This document shows, piece by piece, positions 54,953 to 63,239 of a stretch of DNA of 64,000 bases. A program made the position numbers and the translations under genes. The stretch's first letter is position 1. Every line of letters begins with the position of its first letter. Source of the stretch: Campylobacterota bacterium (GTDB taxonomy: Bacteria; Campylobacterota; Campylobacteria; Campylobacterales; Sulfurimonadaceae); the NCBI GenBank assembly GCA_040752835.1, contig JBFMGG010000004.1, positions 30,932 through 94,931 on the forward strand, written 5' to 3'. The notes below the pieces were generated by a model. It was not told the origin of the DNA. It worked only from the letters and a program-made list of their open reading frames with translations, and did no database searches.

Positions 54953-55761
54953 AGACGATGAAAAATCTCGATGCCGCCCATATCCGCAAGCGAACCATCG
55001 CCCTCTCGTGCCGCTCCAAAGCGGGACACCTCGCCCCCTCGCTCTCGTGCGTCGAAATCCTGGGCGTGCTGTTTCGCGATTTTCTCTCCTACGATCCTTC
55101 CGATCCCCAAAGTCCTTCGCGCGACCGGCTGATCTTTAGCAAAGGACACGGGGCTTACGCTTATTACGTTATCCTCAACGAACTGGGCTTCCTCCCCGAT
55201 TTCGAGCTGGAACGGTTCTACGGTCCCGGGGCGTCGATCAAAGGATGCCTCACCCGCAATCCCGATTACATGATCGAGGCTTCGACGGGCTCGCTTGGGC
55301 ACGGTCTCCCGATCGCCGTCGGAATCGCCAAAGCATTCAAACTGCAGGGGGTCAAAAACAAAGTCGTCTGCATCGTCGGAGACGGCGAAATGCAGGAGGG
55401 GAGCAATTTCGAAGCGCTCACCCTGGCGTATCGGATGAAACTGGACAACCTGCTCGTCATTGTCGACGCCAACGGACTTCAGGCGATGGACCGGGTCGAA
55501 GACGTCGGGCTTGACAACCCGCGGCTCTCCAAAGTGCTCTCTTCGTATACGGACTTTTTTCACGATCTCGACGGACACGACGAAGCAGCTTTGCGTGAAG
55601 CTTTTTCCCCTTTTTTCTCCGGGCAGTCACGCGGCATGTTCTCGATCGTCTTCGCCAATACGGTCAAAGGCAAGGGAATCGGTTTCATCGAAAACTCGAT
55701 CGGCCATCATTTCCGCTGTCCGACCGAAGACGGATACGTTTTGGAGGACGACCATGAGTGA
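54949..55761 (+). CDS. Transketolase, N-terminal subunit
   Basis: 270 residues holding the thiamine-diphosphate pyrophosphate-binding domain: HIRKRTIALSCRSKAGHLAPSLSCVEIL, FSKGHGAYAYYVIL, GSLGHGLPIAVGIAKAFKL, the GDG motif VGDGEMQEGSNFEAL and DANGLQAMDR. The enzyme transfers two-carbon ketol units between sugar phosphates. Full-length transketolase is one chain of about 660 residues; here it is split in two adjacent genes, as in some archaea and specialised clusters. The ATG at 54949 overlaps the epimerase stop; a second ATG at 54958 is possible. Confidence 0.9.
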   Translation: MKTMKNLDAAHIRKRTIALSCRSKAGHLAPSLSCVEILGVLFRDFLSYDPSDPQSPSRDRLIFSKGHGAYAYYVILNELGFLPDFELERFYGPGASIKGCLTRNPDYMIEASTGSLGHGLPIAVGIAKAFKLQGVKNKVVCIVGDGEMQEGSNFEALTLAYRMKLDNLLVIVDANGLQAMDRVEDVGLDNPRLSKVLSSYTDFFHDLDGHDEAALREAFSPFFSGQSRGMFSIVFANTVKGKGIGFIENSIGHHFRCPTEDGYVLEDDHE

Positions 55762-56242
55762 GATCGCAACCAAAAAAGAGGTGATGGCGGAGCTCTACCG
55801 CTTCTTTCGCAACGACCCTCAAATGGTCCTGCTGGCGGGAGACATGGGATTTGCCGTGTTGGACGATTTTCTCCGCAACCATCCCGAACGGGCCTTCAAC
55901 GTCGGCATTTGCGAGCAAGCAACCGTGAGCATGGCGATGGGGCTTTATCTGGCGGGAATGCGGCCTATCGTCTACTCGCAGATTCCGTTTCTGGTGATGC
56001 GGGCTTACGAACAGATCCGCTACGACCTCAACGAACACGCCGCGCGCGTCCTCCTTGTCGGGGTCGGGGCCGACAACTATTTCGACAAACTCGGCAGAAG
56101 CCACTGCATGGACAACGACGATCTGGCGATGATGCGGATTTTCAAAAACATACTGATCCTAGAGCCTTCAAAAACGACCCTCGAGGCCGATATAGCCAAA
56201 GCACTATCCCACGAAGGACCGGTATATCTGCGATGCCAGTAA
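55754..56242 (+). CDS. Transketolase, C-terminal subunit (pyrimidine-binding domain only)
   Basis: 162 residues corresponding to the central Pyr domain: LLAGDMGFAVLDDF, FNVGICEQATVSMAMGLYLAGMRPIVYS with the catalytic Glu, and MRAYEQIRYDLN. It stops after SHEGPVYLRCQ, where family members normally continue into a third C-terminal domain of about 100 residues; that domain is absent. The start overlaps the N-terminal subunit by 8 bp, so the two are made in equal amounts. Confidence 0.87.
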   Translation: MSEIATKKEVMAELYRFFRNDPQMVLLAGDMGFAVLDDFLRNHPERAFNVGICEQATVSMAMGLYLAGMRPIVYSQIPFLVMRAYEQIRYDLNEHAARVLLVGVGADNYFDKLGRSHCMDNDDLAMMRIFKNILILEPSKTTLEADIAKALSHEGPVYLRCQ

Positions 56243-56964
56243 ACACATCATCCCTTGCACCTTACGCTCGCCGACTAGCGGAAACCGTACTCCCGAAACG
56301 GCCTGAAGCACGATGTTCGCCCTCCACACTCCGATTGGAAAGCTCCGCCAGCGGGATCACCCTTACCCTGTGTGTCGACCCCTCCACCCATCGGATCGAC
56401 GCCGCTTTTTTCACAGCACACACCGCTGTCGCCCCGGAAGTCCCCCTAATCGCTTCGAACCTGTGCGGCATCCTCGAGGGGCTTCCGATCCTCGAAGCCC
56501 AGAACCATGCGGTCTTGAAACTCGAAGAGAATCTCCGCGACTCCTGGTACCGCCGAAGCGTGCCGGGGATCGTCCAGACAGCCAACATGGCCCCTCCGTT
56601 CGGCCTCTTTCAGGAGATGCTCGACGACGTGCTCCGCACCTACCGCATCCAAACGCTCTACGGGGGTGAAGTCAGTACCTTTTTCGCCTCGGCCGATGCG
56701 TCATGGCGTTCGCAAAACGCCGAACACAAGCTCTCCGCGATCACCGACGCCGTGCGCGGCTTTCTGAACGCGACGGGGGTCGATACCCGATCCGAGGTGG
56801 TTTTTATCAGCGATTCACGCATCGAAATCGATCTGCCCGACGTATCGGCCGATCGGCTACCCGCCCTGCTGTTTGCCCTCGAACTGCATCTGTACTCGGT
56901 TTTCGGGTTTTCAATCGAAGTCATGTACCACAACATGCAAGACCGCAACAAAAAACGGACATAG
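56233..56964 (+). CDS. Unrecognised protein in the flagellin-modification island
   Basis: 243 residues from the ATG at 56233, overlapping the transketolase subunit by 10 bp. The segment ITLTLCVDPSTHRIDAAFFTA ... LCGILEGLPILEAQNHAVLKLEENL has the spacing of the NifU/IscU N-terminal fold, but the iron-sulfur ligand Cys positions appear to be absent (HTAVAP in place of YGCGS). The second half (MLDDVLRTYRIQTLYGGEVSTFF, SEVVFISDSRIEIDLPD) is not familiar. It sits between the transketolase and a radical SAM gene, so assembly or partner roles are possible. No function is claimed. Confidence 0.7.
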   Translation: MPVNTSSLAPYARRLAETVLPKRPEARCSPSTLRLESSASGITLTLCVDPSTHRIDAAFFTAHTAVAPEVPLIASNLCGILEGLPILEAQNHAVLKLEENLRDSWYRRSVPGIVQTANMAPPFGLFQEMLDDVLRTYRIQTLYGGEVSTFFASADASWRSQNAEHKLSAITDAVRGFLNATGVDTRSEVVFISDSRIEIDLPDVSADRLPALLFALELHLYSVFGFSIEVMYHNMQDRNKKRT

Positions 56965-56971
56965 GGGTCCC

Positions 56972-58081
56972 ATGAAAGACGAAAAACTCATCCTCGACGC
57001 CACGAAACTCGCCTGGCACCGCGAACGGATTGAAGCCTGGGAACGGGGAGAACGGATCGCTCCGATCACCATCGACATGGCTCTTACCCGGGCCTGCAAC
57101 TACGGGTGCAGCTTCTGCTATGCCCGATTGCAGGAAAACGACCGTTTCGACATCACCCGCGAAGTGATCGACGCCTTTTTGGAAGACTGCGCCGAAATGG
57201 GAGTCAAAGCCATCAGCCTCGTGTCCGACGGCGAAAGTTCCATCTCTCCCCATTTCGAACATACGATCATCCGGGGGTCGCAACTGGGCATTTCGATGGC
57301 CGCGGCTACCCACGGCTACAATTCGACGCGCGAAAGCCTCGAGAAGATCCTTCCCCATCTCACCTACCTGCGGGTCAACATCTCCGCGGGCGAACCTGCC
57401 CGATACGCCCAGATCATGGGGGTAAAAGAGGAATGGTTCCACCAGGTCTGCAGGAACATCCGTGATATGGTGGACATCAAAAAGCGTGACAACCTCGACG
57501 TCACGATCGGAATGCAGATGGTATTGATGCCGCAGGATGCCGATCAGGTGATTCCCCTGGCAAAACTGGGCAAGGAACTGCGCCCCGATTATCTGGTCAT
57601 CAAACATACCAGCGACAGCGAAGACGGCCAGCTCGGGGTCGACTATTCCAAATACGCCGAGCTCGACGATCTGCTGCACGAAGCCGAATCGTACTCGGAC
57701 GGCGAATACCAGGTGTCGGTCAAATGGTCGAAAATCAGTTCGGAGGGGAAACGCAGCTACCAGCGCTGTTACGGTCCCCCGTTCCAGATCCAGATTTCGG
57801 GTTCGGGGCTCGTCGCACCGTGCGGGATGCTGTTCAATGAACGGTACAAAAAATTCCATATCGGCAACATCGTCACGACCCGGTTCAAGGACATCGTCCA
57901 AAGCGACCGCTACTGGGATGTGATGAATTACCTCGCTTCACCCCGTTTCAATGCCCAGAAAATGTGCGGCTCGCTGTGTTTGCAGCACAAACCCAACGAG
58001 TTTCTCGACGCCTATAAAAAAGGGCTGATCGACCTGCGCAAACCCCAAAGCAACCCGCCTCAACACATTAACTTTATCTAG
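56972..58081 (+). CDS. Radical SAM/SPASM protein, island copy 2
   Basis: 369 residues from the ATG at 56972. Cluster Cys42, Cys46 and Cys49 in TRACNYGCSFCYARLQ, ISLVSDGESSISPHF in the GGE-type SAM position, and SPASM Cys in SYQRCYGPPFQIQISGSGLVAPCGMLF and KMCGSLCLQHKPNEFL. The N-terminal TKLAWHRERIEAWERGERIAPI parallels the start of the copy at 52862, so the two are paralogues with probably successive or related reactions. The gene is GC-rich, with the same codon preferences as copy 1. Confidence 0.85.
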   Translation: MKDEKLILDATKLAWHRERIEAWERGERIAPITIDMALTRACNYGCSFCYARLQENDRFDITREVIDAFLEDCAEMGVKAISLVSDGESSISPHFEHTIIRGSQLGISMAAATHGYNSTRESLEKILPHLTYLRVNISAGEPARYAQIMGVKEEWFHQVCRNIRDMVDIKKRDNLDVTIGMQMVLMPQDADQVIPLAKLGKELRPDYLVIKHTSDSEDGQLGVDYSKYAELDDLLHEAESYSDGEYQVSVKWSKISSEGKRSYQRCYGPPFQIQISGSGLVAPCGMLFNERYKKFHIGNIVTTRFKDIVQSDRYWDVMNYLASPRFNAQKMCGSLCLQHKPNEFLDAYKKGLIDLRKPQSNPPQHINFI

Positions 58082-58095
58082 GCAAAGGCGAATAC

Positions 58096-58881
58096 GTGTG
58101 CCCAATATGTTTTACAGAATCCGGCAACTACTCGGTCATCGTCGATACCATCTATAAAGTCTGCAAATGTAGCGATTGCGGGCTAGAATATACCGTGCCA
58201 AATCCAAACGATCAGGTTCTACAGGATTTTTATCATACCTATCATGATGTTCGTGCCGATACGGCTATTGTGCGGCGAAACGCTAAGCGAAATCTAAAAA
58301 AACTGGAATTGCTTGGAATCAAACCGGATGATTTCATTCTTGATTTCGGTTGCGGCAAAGGCGAATTTGTCGACGTTGCCGGAGAACGCTGTTTTGGCAT
58401 CGAGCTCAACCCGGACCATCCGAATTCCCGAGTAAAAGCCTCTTTTGAAACACTACCTCATCGTTCATTTCATGCAATTACCCTTTGGGGCGTGCTGGAG
58501 CATCTTAACAACATTCTCCCAACGCTTCAAATCCTCCGTTCGCATCTTGATAAAGATGGATTTATGATTATGACAACCGTCGATGCCGAAGGTGTCATTC
58601 CTTATTATTACAAACCCCCAGAACATTTGACTTATTGGACGAAAAAAAGTTTCGAGATATTGGCGGAGATCCTCGGGATGAAAATAATCGCCTATGAACC
58701 ATACATGATGGAACAAAATGCAAGAATTTATCTTGAAAGACTTTTAAGCCGAACACCCTTACCTTATCGGGAAAGTATTCTAAACGGCTCATTGAACGCG
58801 TTGCCTGAAATTGTCGAAGTTCCAACAAATGAGATTTTCGTTGTTATGCAATCCAAAGGACCCCATCATGGCTCACAGTAA
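58096..58881 (+). CDS. SAM-dependent methyltransferase with N-terminal zinc-binding motif
   Basis: 261 residues from a GTG at 58096. Four Cys at the N-terminus (MCPIC ... CKCSDCGLEY) form a probable zinc site. The class I methyltransferase core follows: motif I ILDFGCGKGEFVDVA, FGIELNPDHP, HAITLWGVLEHLNN and a long C-terminal part. This arrangement is common for methyltransferases of surface-polysaccharide clusters. Markedly AT-richer than the preceding genes: 23 of 60 bases are G or C in 58201-58260 by hand count. Overlaps the next gene by 14 bp. Confidence 0.85.
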   Translation: MCPICFTESGNYSVIVDTIYKVCKCSDCGLEYTVPNPNDQVLQDFYHTYHDVRADTAIVRRNAKRNLKKLELLGIKPDDFILDFGCGKGEFVDVAGERCFGIELNPDHPNSRVKASFETLPHRSFHAITLWGVLEHLNNILPTLQILRSHLDKDGFMIMTTVDAEGVIPYYYKPPEHLTYWTKKSFEILAEILGMKIIAYEPYMMEQNARIYLERLLSRTPLPYRESILNGSLNALPEIVEVPTNEIFVVMQSKGPHHGSQ

Positions 58882-60346
58882 ATTCATCACGGAACATGTC
58901 GGTAAAATCCGCAAACTGGCACAAAACGCTACTATTGTTTTTATTAACGGTAATTTCAACATTCTCCATCCCGGACACCTCCGATTACTCAAATTTGCAA
59001 AGTCCAATGGCGCTTTTTTGGTTGTAGGCATCAACAATTTTTCTTCTGATAATGAATTATTGGATGCGAATATCAGACTTGAAGCCATCCGACATTCCAT
59101 GTATGTGGATTACGCTTTGATTTTGCATGAAGAACCCTGGAACTTTATCGAAGCGCTTGAACCTAATATTATCGTCAAAGGCAGTGAGCACAAACTGCAC
59201 CACAATCCCGAAGAGTCCTTGGTAAAAGCTTATGGCGGCAAATTGGTATTCAGCTCCGGGGATATCGGTTTTTCCTCCATGCAGCTTTTGCGCAGCGAGT
59301 TCGAAAATTTTGACGCCGCGTCGATCGACAAACCCGAAAGTTTTATGAAACGGCATAGGGTCAAACCCCTATCCATCCGTTCCTACCTCCGGAAATTCCG
59401 GGATCTTCGGGTCGTCGTCATCGGCGATACCATTGTGGACGAGTACATCACCTGCGATCCCATCGGAATGAGCCAGGAAGACCCCACTATCGTCGTCACA
59501 CCCCTCTCGTCGGACAAATTCATCGGAGGAGCGGCCATCGTCGCCTCTCACGCCGCCGGACTGGGGGCGAAAGTACGGTTTTTCTCGGTACTCGGGGATG
59601 ACCGGTATTCCAGTTTCGTGGAAGAGAAACTGCACGACTACGGCGTCGAATGCAAACTCTTCGGCGACGCCAGTCGTCCGACCACCCTCAAACAGCGTTT
59701 CCGTGCCCACAACAAAACCCTGCTGAGGGTCAACCATCTCAAACAGCACCATATCGACATCGAACTCCAGGATAAAATCTGCCGAGAAATCGAAAGTGCC
59801 ATCGACGACACGGACCTGATCGTCTTTTCCGACTTCAGCTACGGCTGCCTGCCGCAGCGCCTTATCGACAAAATCACCGCCATGGGGCTCAAGCGGGAGA
59901 TTATGATGGTCGCCGACAGCCAGTCCTCCTCCCAGATCGGCGACATCTCAAAATTTCGCCATATGCGCCTCGTCACCCCCACCGAAAAAGAGGCACGGCT
60001 GGCATTGAACGATTTTGAATCGGGGCTCATCGTCCTGGCCGAGAAACTGCGCAAACACAGTGACATTTCCAACGTTTTCATCACGCTGGGTTCCGAAGGG
60101 GTTCTGATTCACGCCGACAAAAACAAAAAATGGGTCACCGACCAGATCCCCGCTCTCAACCGCTCTCCCAAAGACGTCGCCGGGGCGGGGGATTCTCTGC
60201 TGATCTCGGCGTCGATGGCGATCGCCGTCGGGGCCAGCGTCATGGAAGGGGCCTACATCGGTTCGATTGCCGCGGCATGCCAGGTCGGTCGTGTGGGAAA
60301 CATCCCGCTCAACCTCGGCGAGCTGGAACAGGAAATCGTCGAATGA
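58868..60346 (+). CDS. HldE-like bifunctional protein with reversed domain order
   Basis: 492 residues from the ATG at 58868. Residues about 20-150 form a cytidylyltransferase-type nucleotidyltransferase: NGNFNILHPGHLRLLKFAK with the HxGH motif (34-37), and IVKGSEH. Residues about 178-490 form a PfkB/ribokinase-family kinase: VVVIGDTIVDEYI, FIGGAAIVASHAAGLGAKVRFFSVLGDD, RVNHL and the catalytic DVAGAGDSLL (about 436). In E. coli and H. pylori HldE the kinase comes first; here the order is inverted. The probable role is phosphorylation and nucleotide activation of a heptose-like sugar. Codon use changes from AT-rich to GC-rich near 59340, at the domain boundary. Confidence 0.85.
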   Translation: MAHSKFITEHVGKIRKLAQNATIVFINGNFNILHPGHLRLLKFAKSNGAFLVVGINNFSSDNELLDANIRLEAIRHSMYVDYALILHEEPWNFIEALEPNIIVKGSEHKLHHNPEESLVKAYGGKLVFSSGDIGFSSMQLLRSEFENFDAASIDKPESFMKRHRVKPLSIRSYLRKFRDLRVVVIGDTIVDEYITCDPIGMSQEDPTIVVTPLSSDKFIGGAAIVASHAAGLGAKVRFFSVLGDDRYSSFVEEKLHDYGVECKLFGDASRPTTLKQRFRAHNKTLLRVNHLKQHHIDIELQDKICREIESAIDDTDLIVFSDFSYGCLPQRLIDKITAMGLKREIMMVADSQSSSQIGDISKFRHMRLVTPTEKEARLALNDFESGLIVLAEKLRKHSDISNVFITLGSEGVLIHADKNKKWVTDQIPALNRSPKDVAGAGDSLLISASMAIAVGASVMEGAYIGSIAAACQVGRVGNIPLNLGELEQEIVE

Positions 60347-61050
60347 CCGCCGTCTTGCTCGCGGCGGGTCTGGGTACCCGACTACGCCCCCTGACCGATA
60401 AGCTCCCCAAATGCCTCGTCCCGATCGGGGGAAAAGTGTTGCTCGATTACTGGTTCGATCACCTGAGCGATGCGGGAATCGAACGCTTTATCGTCAACAC
60501 CCACTACATGGCCGGCACCGTCGAAAAGCATGTCCGCAACTCCCCCTGGAGGGATTCGGTCCTCCTGCTGCACGAAGAAGAACTGCTGCTGACGGGGGGG
60601 ACGCTGCTCCGATGCAAGCCCTATCTCCAAGACGAAGCTTTTATGGTCGTACATGCCGATAACCTGAGTTTCTGCGACTTTTCGGCCTTCATCGAAGCCC
60701 ACCGTACCCGCCCTGCGGGATGTGAAATGACGATGATGACGTTTGCCACCGATACTCCCCAAAGCTGCGGAATCGTCCAACTCGACGAGCGGGGCGTCGT
60801 CAGCGCTTTTTTCGAAAAGGTTCCAAACCCTCCCGGCAACCTCGCCAACGCCGCGGTTTATATCCTCGAACCTTCGGTCATCGCCTTCATCGAAACGCTG
60901 CACAAAGAGCGCGTCGATTTCAGTACCGAAGTGCTCCCCGCTTTCGTCGGAAAAATTTTCACGTTTCACAACGACCGCTATCACAGAGACATTGGAACGC
61001 TTGAAAGTTATGCGTTGGCACAAATCGAGGTTTCGAATTACAAAGATTGA
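60343..61050 (+). CDS. Sugar-1-phosphate nucleotidyltransferase (HddC-like)
   Basis: 235 residues from the ATG at 60343, overlapping the HldE-like stop by 4 bp. N-terminal signature AVLLAAGLGTRLRPLTDKLPKCLVPIGGKVLLDYW, then VHADNLSF with the metal-binding Asp, and FFEKVPNPPGNLANAAVYIL. It belongs to the NTP_transferase group with D-glycero-alpha-D-manno-heptose 1-phosphate guanylyltransferase and mannose-1-phosphate guanylyltransferase. With GmhA and the HldE-like protein, heptose activation is the likeliest role. A G7 run (60594-60600) encodes part of LTGGTLL. Confidence 0.85.
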   Translation: MTAVLLAAGLGTRLRPLTDKLPKCLVPIGGKVLLDYWFDHLSDAGIERFIVNTHYMAGTVEKHVRNSPWRDSVLLLHEEELLLTGGTLLRCKPYLQDEAFMVVHADNLSFCDFSAFIEAHRTRPAGCEMTMMTFATDTPQSCGIVQLDERGVVSAFFEKVPNPPGNLANAAVYILEPSVIAFIETLHKERVDFSTEVLPAFVGKIFTFHNDRYHRDIGTLESYALAQIEVSNYKD

Positions 61051-61104
61051 AAAAACTTTCCGATGAATGTCGCCCAAAAGCCGTGATTCGCCTGACATTC
61101 CTGC

Positions 61105-61110
61105 TACAAT
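61105..61110 (+). promoter_or_regulatory. Promoter -10 of maf gene
   Basis: Extended -10 TGCTACAAT (TACAAT at 61105-61110) 31 bp before the ATG, with GGACAAAA before the start. Suggests independent transcription of the Maf gene. Confidence 0.45.
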
Positions 61111-61141
61111 AACACCTTAAACAGCCGACCCAAGGACAAAA

Positions 61142-63157
61142 ATGGAACGCATCCAAGAACAAGCCATTCAAACGTTTCAAAACAATCTAACCTTTTTTAA
61201 AGAGCATCACAAACATGTTTACGACAAAATTTCCATTCTTCAGGAGGCGATTGAACAAGGAAACTATCGGGAAAACTATGCGCTGGAATACCGCGACGGG
61301 TATTTTGATGTCAAAGAACTCTCGAGCGGCTATTGTCTTTACAACCAGTCCAGCCTCGAACATGCACGCACCTGCACCGAGCAGGTGTCGATGAATAAAA
61401 CCGAATCGGTACTGGAAACCTTTTACAATTTTGAATTTTCTGAAAATGCCGCCGCTACCGCCGCCGAAACTGATCCTACCAAGAGTTCGTACGCCACAAC
61501 CGCACCGGTCATCCGATACGTTCACGAGGTCGCACCGAAAGACAAACCCCTGCTGCAAATCTACAAATACATATTTCTGGGTACGGGACTTGGAGTACAC
61601 ATGGCCCAAATCCACCAAAAAATCAAAAGCCATATGTATCTTTTTATCGAAAACAATCTTGAAATTTTCCGCCTTTCGTTATTTGTCACCGATTATTCGT
61701 CCGCTTTCGGGGGCTCTGAGCTTCACTTCTGTATCGCCGACACTCCGGCCGATTTCCGCGAACGCTTCAACCGTTTTTTTCATATCGGATTTCTGTACAA
61801 CAACTATCTGAAGTTTTCGCTTTTCTCGGATGCGTACGCCCATCTGATCCCGCAGTTGCAAAGCTTTATCGCATCCCAGTCGCATCTGACCTATTCGCAT
61901 CATCGTCTCCTTGAAAAGAACGCCCGTGTTCTTCGCACCATGGAAGAAGGATACCGTTTTTTAAACCTTTCAAACCATCACTGCGACACCGTTTTTTCAG
62001 AAAAACCGGTCTTGCTCGTCGCTCCCGGGCCTTCACTGGATAAAAACATCGAATGGCTCAAAAGCCATCACGATCAGTTCATCATCGTGTGTGTCTTAAA
62101 TGCCGTCAAAGCGCTTGAGAAACATGCGATTGTCCCTCATGTCGTTGTTCACGGGGATGAATCGGAATTCCACCTGCTTCAAACCTTTGCCCGTCTGGAA
62201 AACCCCGATTTTCTCAAAGATGCTTTCTTTATTCTCACTCCGAGCATCCCGATGCACGTTTTTACGCGGTACTACAAAAAAGAGCAGATATTTTTGTTTG
62301 AAGAACGCACCCGGTACAAACAAAGCTTCGGCCATCTTGAGGGGTTCAGTGTCGGCGAATTAACGTACGCGCTTTGTCTCCTTTTTGATGCACGGTCTTT
62401 ATACCTTCTGGGGCTTGATCTGGCACTCGATCCGGAGACAGGTCGGACGCATGCCGGGGATCACCATAATGATACGACATTGGAAGGGAAAAATACTCTT
62501 AACGACAAAAACGTTCTGGACCTTTTTGCATCGACGATGCCGGTGAAAGGCAACTTTCTTGCCACCGTTTTCACGACTCCGCTCTTTGAAATGTCATTGC
62601 ACCGCATGGAATATTTTACACGTCTCTACAAATCGGAAAACCAGCACGTTTACAATCTGAACAACGGAGCATTCTTTTACGGCACACTACCGACCAAAGT
62701 CACCAGCGTTGAAGAATTCACTTCTTTGGATCAGACTCTTATTCATTCCCGTCTTGAATCCTTTTTTCATGATGTCTCATCATCCAGACTCACACCCGAA
62801 GAAAGTAAACAATTTGATATTCGTAGAGAACATGTCCAAAGAACATTGGAGATCATCACGAACTTCTCAGAAAGCAACGTTTCATCGTTACAGCTTTTTT
62901 TCCAGGAATACAGCAAAATGGTCTCTCAGCTCGTCCAGTCTTCCGGAGACATAGAACTGGCACAGATTTTTACCGTTTATCTGGAATACATTTCAGGATA
63001 CATCGGCGAATTCATTAACAGCAAAAACATCGACAATCCGAAGCGGCATACCAAAAAACTGCAGAAAATCGTCGTTGCCCAGCTTCTCAAACTGCATAAC
63101 CATTACCAAACCTCGCTCAATAACGCCGAATTGGCAATCGCGGCTTTAGCCGAATAA
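61142..63157 (+). CDS. Maf/DUF115 flagellin-modification protein
   Basis: 671 residues, motility accessory factor family. Central DUF115 (6-hydroxymethylpterin pyrophosphokinase MptE-like) domain: LLVAPGPSLDKNIEWLKSHHDQF (APGPSLD at 294-300), then VHGDESEFHLL and the C-terminal LYLLGLDLALDPETGRTHAGD. Flanking helical domains include YIFLGTGLGVHMAQIHQKIK. In Campylobacter and Aeromonas, Maf proteins transfer nonulosonic acids to flagellin. The location next to a flagellin gene fits that job, but the sugar here may be different. AT-rich composition. Confidence 0.92.
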   Translation: MERIQEQAIQTFQNNLTFFKEHHKHVYDKISILQEAIEQGNYRENYALEYRDGYFDVKELSSGYCLYNQSSLEHARTCTEQVSMNKTESVLETFYNFEFSENAAATAAETDPTKSSYATTAPVIRYVHEVAPKDKPLLQIYKYIFLGTGLGVHMAQIHQKIKSHMYLFIENNLEIFRLSLFVTDYSSAFGGSELHFCIADTPADFRERFNRFFHIGFLYNNYLKFSLFSDAYAHLIPQLQSFIASQSHLTYSHHRLLEKNARVLRTMEEGYRFLNLSNHHCDTVFSEKPVLLVAPGPSLDKNIEWLKSHHDQFIIVCVLNAVKALEKHAIVPHVVVHGDESEFHLLQTFARLENPDFLKDAFFILTPSIPMHVFTRYYKKEQIFLFEERTRYKQSFGHLEGFSVGELTYALCLLFDARSLYLLGLDLALDPETGRTHAGDHHNDTTLEGKNTLNDKNVLDLFASTMPVKGNFLATVFTTPLFEMSLHRMEYFTRLYKSENQHVYNLNNGAFFYGTLPTKVTSVEEFTSLDQTLIHSRLESFFHDVSSSRLTPEESKQFDIRREHVQRTLEIITNFSESNVSSLQLFFQEYSKMVSQLVQSSGDIELAQIFTVYLEYISGYIGEFINSKNIDNPKRHTKKLQKIVVAQLLKLHNHYQTSLNNAELAIAALAE

Positions 63158-63174
63158 ACAAAATTTCAAGAGGA

Positions 63175-63227
63175 AAAAAAAGAAAAAGGAAGGAAGAGAG
63201 AAGCAACAGCCCGGAGGCTGCTTGCTT
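63175..63227 (-). terminator. Rho-independent terminator after flagellin
   Basis: On the minus strand an 11-bp stem (63201-63211 with 63216-63227, single C bulge, loop CGGA in plus-strand letters) is followed by a long T-rich run (complement of 63175-63188). Confidence 0.8.
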
Positions 63228-63239
63228 GAGAGGGTGTTA

